A stretch of 64,000 nucleotides of DNA from Vampirovibrio chlorellavorus (GTDB lineage Bacteria; Cyanobacteriota; Vampirovibrionia; Vampirovibrionales; Vampirovibrionaceae). Positions within the stretch are counted from its first letter, which is position 1. Each line of letters opens with the position of its first letter. Where the stretch lies: the NCBI RefSeq assembly GCF_003149375.1, contig NZ_QFWH01000005.1, positions 140,004 to 204,003 on the forward strand, in the 5' to 3' direction. This document shows, in pieces, positions 60,984 to 64,000 of the stretch. The notes under the pieces were generated by a model that saw only the letters and a list, made by a program, of their open reading frames with translations, did not search any database and had not been told where the DNA came from. The position numbers and the translations under genes are program-made.

Positions 60984-61390
60984 GGGGTTCGTCAATCTCT
61001 TGCTTGATGCCTTATTTTAGCGCACCCCGGCCAGCCTGGTTCGACTTTTCTTTGGTGGCCTTCGCGTTGTCGAGGGCTCTGGGTTCGGCAAAAGTTCCGG
61101 TGGGCGGGGCGGCTTGCCCGAGTCCGTGTCCTGAAAACACCAAGCTGGCCGTTCTGTAAGCAAATGTAACAGCCAGAACCCCGTGTGTTAGAAACACTTA
61201 CCCGTCATGGTGCGATTTTCTCACTGGAGAAAATTTAGGGCGGCTGTCAATTAGTCGGCTGTCAAAATGCCCCTGATTGGAAAGGGCTGTCAATGGCGAT
61301 TCGGCTGAAATCGAAAAGCGACGGTTTTAGTGTGATTTGAACACTCTATGTAAATAATTGTAAACACGTGGGGTCAAATTATACGAAAAC
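60984..61390. other. Intergenic region upstream of coaBC with GGCTGTCAA repeats
   Basis: About 400 bases without a gene. GGCTGTCAA occurs three times in the same orientation (61242-61250, 61257-61265, 61285-61293); the first two are 15 bases apart. TTTTCTC-actg-GAGAAAA forms a short hairpin near 61215-61232. The coaBC promoter must lie here. Confidence 0.45.
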
Positions 61391-61392
61391 AG

Positions 61393-61420
61393 TTGCGCCC
61401 GAAATTTGAAGCGATATTCT
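61393..61420 (+). promoter_or_regulatory. Promoter of small RNA 1
   Basis: TTGCGC (61393-61398), 16-base spacer, TATTCT (61415-61420). The spacer shares ATTTGAAGCG-like sequence with the second unit. Confidence 0.55.
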
Positions 61421-61426
61421 ACTTGA

Positions 61427-61577
61427 ACATTCAAACACGGCAGCGCTTTCAGCCTAATAGCAAAGCAAAACCAGTTGTTTGAGCGTTAGATCTAACTCTT
61501 AAATCTTTCACTTTCCCCCTCACTCCCAACCTAAAAATTGGATCGACCTTCTAACTTGTTAGAAGGTCTTTTTTTTT
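61427..61577 (+). ncRNA. Putative small RNA 1 of a duplicated pair
   Basis: A predicted transcript of about 150 bases. It begins after the promoter at 61393-61420 and ends in an intrinsic terminator: GACCTTCTAA (61545-61554), loop CTTG, TTAGAAGGTC (61559-61568), nine T. The C-rich tract at 61509-61531 (core TTTCCCCCTCACTCCC) and the TGGATCGACCT just before the hairpin are repeated in unit 2. No open frame with a ribosome-binding site covers it on the plus strand. The C-rich tract would be single-stranded and complementary to Shine-Dalgarno-like G-rich sequence. Ends are estimates. Confidence 0.6.
61545..61577 (+). terminator. Terminator of small RNA 1
   Basis: Perfect 10-bp stem (61545-61554 with 61559-61568), 4-base loop CTTG, followed by nine T (61569-61577). 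Very strong intrinsic terminator on the plus strand. Confidence 0.93.
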
Positions 61578-61691
61578 GCTCGTCCAAGCGTTGTCGCCCT
61601 GACTTTTCAGCCTTCAAACGCTTTCTGGTCTGCTGGACTTTTGAGGAGTGTAACGAAATATTACAACATGACGGTTGAGCTAGAGATTTTC

Positions 61692-61719
61692 TTGCCTGCG
61701 ATTTTTGAAGCGGTATATT
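61692..61719 (+). promoter_or_regulatory. Promoter of small RNA 2
   Basis: TTGCCT (61692-61697), 16-base spacer containing TTTTTGAAGCG, TATATT (61714-61719). Same spacing and spacer sequence type as unit 1. Confidence 0.55.
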
Positions 61720-61725
61720 GCTATC

Positions 61726-61830
61726 AAAAGTTAGTAACACACTAACATCCCTACAAAAACACTCACTTTCCCCCTCACTCCCAACCAAAAAAATGGATCG
61801 ACCTCTCTGTAAAAAGAGGTCTTTTTTTTT
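61726..61830 (+). ncRNA. Putative small RNA 2 of a duplicated pair
   Basis: A predicted transcript of about 105 bases. The C-rich tract at 61764-61786 is identical over 23 bases to that of unit 1, and TGGATCGACCT recurs before the terminator hairpin. The 5' part (61726-61763) differs from unit 1, so only promoter, C-rich tract and terminator are conserved, the pattern of sibling small RNAs. A 61-codon frame at 61718-61903 crosses the terminator and has no ribosome-binding site. Ends are estimates. Confidence 0.6.
61800..61830 (+). terminator. Terminator of small RNA 2
   Basis: GACCTCT (61800-61806) pairs with AGAGGTC (61815-61821) around 8 bases, followed by nine T (61822-61830). Confidence 0.9.
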
Positions 61831-61945
61831 CTTCTGTTTTCTTGTCAGTTCTTCCACCCCGATGCTCCCGGATTGTGAAGCCTTTGGCCAGAAGTTCCTT
61901 TGAATTGAGGACGGCGACATTCCACCGCCATGCCACAATGAGGCT

Positions 61946-63040
61946 ATGCGTATTCCGATGATGAAGCGTTTCTGGCGCTGGAGCGTGTGTGGGCTAATGG
62001 CTATCCTTGTCCTGGCTTTGAGCTGGGTGGAGGCCGCCAAAAAACCGGGGGTGCCCATTCAGGTTACCCCCTCGCCTGCCGTGGCCCCGGAGACGCTTCC
62101 TGTTTATGGCGTACCGGCCAGCAACGCCCTGCTGTCCGTGGATAGTCCGTCCAATATCCCCGATTATGTTCGTTACGAGCCTTACAACACCTTTCCCCGA
62201 GAACTGGATCTGTGGAATCTGGAGGGGCGTCGCCTGATCCAGAGCCCGCCGGTGGTGACCCCGGACAAAAGCGCCTTCGTTTACACCGAGGTCATGTTTA
62301 CCCCCGATGATCGCCAGACCTTTTCCAAATTGTACTGGGTGCCGGTCACTCCGCTTCCACAACGCCCGCTGGAGCGACTGCCCAGTGAGGCGGCGCAGGA
62401 AAAGCCCGCGCCTCCGGTGGCCTTTGAGACCTATGCGGCCCGCTTTGACCCCCGCAAGACCACCCGCATTCGGAAAGCTATTGCCGATGTGGGTTTTCAA
62501 CGGGTCAACCGCTTCGATTTCAGAACCCTGACCGTGGTGGATTGGTCCTATACGGGCAACCGCTTGCTGTTTAAGGAGCGCAGCGGTACGTTGCACCTGG
62601 GGGTGCGCACCTCCAATATCCTGATTTACGATCAGGCCAGGGGGACGGTGACCATTTACCCGGAAGTACAGCGGATCATCCAGCACTACTGGGCTCAGCA
62701 CGGGAACTTGCCGCATCTGGAAAAACTGAGCTGGGATATCCAGCCCTTGGGGTGGGAGCCCAACAGCGATGAAGGGGTGCTGCTGAAGGCCTGGGCCTAC
62801 GATTTGAAGGAAAAAAGGTTTTTGGGCGTGTGGCGCTACGATGTGTCCAGTGAGCGCACCCAGTTGCTTTCCCTGACGGATATGGCCCCCGCCGTGGCTG
62901 CCAATGGCTGGTTGCCCGCCCCGGTGCCAGCGCCGCCCCAAGCGGAGCAAAAGAAATCCTTGAAGGAACGCATCCGCCATCCTTTCAGTTATGATAACTC
63001 TGCTTCATCCCCCCCGAACGCCCTAACCCCGAAGCGTTAG
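61946..63040 (+). CDS. Exported protein of unknown function
   Basis: 364 residues. A signal peptide is clear (basic start, then SVCGLMAILVLALSWVEA, cleavage near residue 30). The mature protein is aromatic- and β-rich (VRYEPYNTFPRELDLWNLEG, SAFVYTEVMFTPDDRQTF, TLTVVDWSYTGNRLLFKERS, LKAWAYDLKEKRFLGVWRYD) with a rhythm like TolB/WD-type β-propeller strands. It ends in a Pro/Lys-rich tail. ATG 61946 lies 2 bases after GAGG, so ATG 61958 is an alternative. It is followed after 21 bases by the rlmB-like gene and they may be co-transcribed. No family is recognised with confidence. Confidence 0.72.
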   Translation: MRIPMMKRFWRWSVCGLMAILVLALSWVEAAKKPGVPIQVTPSPAVAPETLPVYGVPASNALLSVDSPSNIPDYVRYEPYNTFPRELDLWNLEGRRLIQSPPVVTPDKSAFVYTEVMFTPDDRQTFSKLYWVPVTPLPQRPLERLPSEAAQEKPAPPVAFETYAARFDPRKTTRIRKAIADVGFQRVNRFDFRTLTVVDWSYTGNRLLFKERSGTLHLGVRTSNILIYDQARGTVTIYPEVQRIIQHYWAQHGNLPHLEKLSWDIQPLGWEPNSDEGVLLKAWAYDLKEKRFLGVWRYDVSSERTQLLSLTDMAPAVAANGWLPAPVPAPPQAEQKKSLKERIRHPFSYDNSASSPPNALTPKR

Positions 63041-63061
63041 CACTGAAAAGGAAGGTCTGTC

Positions 63062-63886
63062 ATGAGCGGTGGCTCCCGGTATGTGTACGGAAAAAATAGC
63101 GTTAAAGCCCTGCTGGATACCAGCCCGACCAAGGTGTTCAAAGTGTTTCTGGCGGAAGGGTTAAAGCCCGACAAGCGGGTGCAGGCCATTCAGGAGAGTG
63201 CCCGACAAGCCAAAATTCCGGTGCAGGTGGTACCCCGCCAAAAGCTGGATCAGATGCTGCGGGGACAGGAGGCCGCCTTGGCCGAAGCCAATCCTGACCT
63301 TCCTGAGAATCGGGAGGAGGGTGGCATCAGCCATCAGGGGGTCATGGCCTCGGTGGCTCCCAAAACCCTGTTGAACCTGCCTGCCCTGCTCCAGCTTTGT
63401 GAGGCCAGAAAGGCCACGGGCAAACACCCCCGCCTGTTGATGCTGGACGGGGTGACCGATCCTCGGAACTTTGGGGCCATTTTGCGGGTGGCTGATGCCG
63501 CTGGTATTGACGGGGTGATTATCCCCAAGCAGCACAGCGCCGGTTTTGGCCCGGCGGTTTCCAAAACGGCTTCCGGGGCGGAGGAAACCGTGGCCATCGC
63601 CGTGGTCTCCAATCTCAATCAGGGCATTCAACAGGTGAAGGACGCCGGTTTCTGGGTGGCCGGGGCGGCCAATGATACCGGGGCCGTGGATTATCACCGG
63701 CAGGATTACCAAATGCCCCTGTTGCTGATTATGGGCAGCGAGGGTAAAGGGCTGGCCTCGCTGGTTCGCAAGAACTGCGATTTTCTGGTCAAAATTCCCA
63801 TGCACGGTACCGTGGATTCCCTGAACGTGGCTACGGCCACCGCCATTTTACTGTTTGAAATGGTGAAACCGCAGAAGAAAGCATAG
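63062..63886 (+). CDS. rlmB: SpoU/TrmH-family RNA 2'-O-methyltransferase (RlmB-like)
   Basis: 274 residues. The N-terminal substrate-binding domain (SRYVYGKNSVKALLD, VFLAEGLKPDKRVQAI, HQGVMASV) is that of RlmB/TrmH-L. The C-terminal SPOUT domain has the three knot motifs: motif 1 MLDGVTDPRNFGAILRVADA with the catalytic Asn and Arg, motif 2 LLIMGSEGKGL, motif 3 IPMHGTVDSLNVATATAILLFE. It methylates the 2'-hydroxyl of a ribose in 23S rRNA (G2251 for E. coli RlmB). An insert of about 20 residues rich in Glu/Asn (EAALAEANPDLPENREEGG) extends the linker. ATG 63062 follows GGAAGG. Confidence 0.9.
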   Translation: MSGGSRYVYGKNSVKALLDTSPTKVFKVFLAEGLKPDKRVQAIQESARQAKIPVQVVPRQKLDQMLRGQEAALAEANPDLPENREEGGISHQGVMASVAPKTLLNLPALLQLCEARKATGKHPRLLMLDGVTDPRNFGAILRVADAAGIDGVIIPKQHSAGFGPAVSKTASGAEETVAIAVVSNLNQGIQQVKDAGFWVAGAANDTGAVDYHRQDYQMPLLLIMGSEGKGLASLVRKNCDFLVKIPMHGTVDSLNVATATAILLFEMVKPQKKA

Positions 63887-64000
63887 GGTCGCCAACCCAG
63901 CTTAGGGTCACGTTTCCCGAATGGACGCTGGGACGTCCTGCGCTCGCTTTTCTTCAGGTATTTTGTGAACTTTTGTAACTATATTGAGCAATATCGAGCA

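Noticed and set aside
61718-61903. 61-codon frame over small RNA 2
   Set aside because: It runs through the terminator hairpin and T-tract and has no ribosome-binding site.
61994-62980. 328-codon frame antisense to the exported protein
   Set aside because: The plus-strand frame has a signal peptide and sits in a likely operon with rlmB; the antisense one has neither.
1-64000. CRISPR arrays, insertion sequences, phage genes, rRNA operon
   Set aside because: Looked for; no regularly spaced repeats, transposase, integrase other than the Xer-type enzyme, structural phage gene or rRNA sequence was seen.

Overview
The window looks like chromosomal DNA of a diderm (Gram-negative-type) bacterium with GC in the mid-50s percent (estimated by eye). 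The diderm reading rests on a Wza-type outer-membrane polysaccharide export lipoprotein, a SurA/PpiC-type lipoprotein chaperone, an S-layer-homology (SLH) protein and an RfaE2-like nucleotidyltransferase. The mix of SLH proteins, eukaryote-like domains (ankyrin, EF-hand-like, long GMP synthase) and many short unrecognised exported proteins would suit the Vampirovibrionia/Melainabacteria side of the cyanobacterial lineage. That placement is inference only. No transposase, integrated phage, CRISPR array or rRNA was seen.

Layout. 1-8053 (minus) is a tightly packed polysaccharide export operon, transcribed Wza, Wzz-like, Wzy/ligase, Wzx flippase, GT2 glycosyltransferase; the last gene runs off the window edge. 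8468-11478 (plus) carries a GT4-GT2 fusion glycosyltransferase overlapping a NodB-type deacetylase, probably the same pathway. 11653-15867 holds a long-type guaA and a TPR protein; 14737-17083 holds a pair of diverged paralogues of unknown function. 17286-20342 has a GT39-type membrane glycosyltransferase and a Xer recombinase. 20556-24022 is a compact plus-strand set: PpiC/SurA-like lipoprotein, RfaE2-like enzyme, RqcH-like ribosome rescue protein. 24019-34446 is an accessory stretch: ankyrin/coiled-coil protein, PepA, EF-hand-like repeat protein, SLH protein with a VirB10-like end, L,D-transpeptidase, small exported proteins and a SLOG-fold protein. 35069-45160 mixes core genes (pcrA, dxr, dnaB) with a receiver-phosphatase, zinc ribbons, an ArsC/Spx protein and a methyltransferase. 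45341-49165 encodes a 1274-residue zinc-ribbon / degenerate-cyclase / P-loop ATPase / helical-repeat protein. 49348-63886 contains a duplicated-domain unknown, an EEP-fold membrane enzyme, a CAT-anticodon tRNA (probably tRNA-Ile2), DegT aminotransferase, ald, DEAD-box helicase, MqnD-like protein, an AAA+ ATPase, coaBC, an exported unknown and an RlmB-type methyltransferase.

The most unusual find lies at 61390-61831: two consecutive non-coding units, each with a matching promoter (TTGC..-16-TAT.(C/T)T), an identical C-rich tract (core TTTCCCCCTCACTCCC) and a strong intrinsic terminator with nine T. They look like a duplicated pair of small RNAs. Other non-coding structures are a 160-bp inverted-repeat element before dnaB (42330-42489) and a cluster of palindromes before dxr (39595-39791). 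Start codons given here were chosen by ribosome-binding site and gene overlap, so several differ from the longest open frame.
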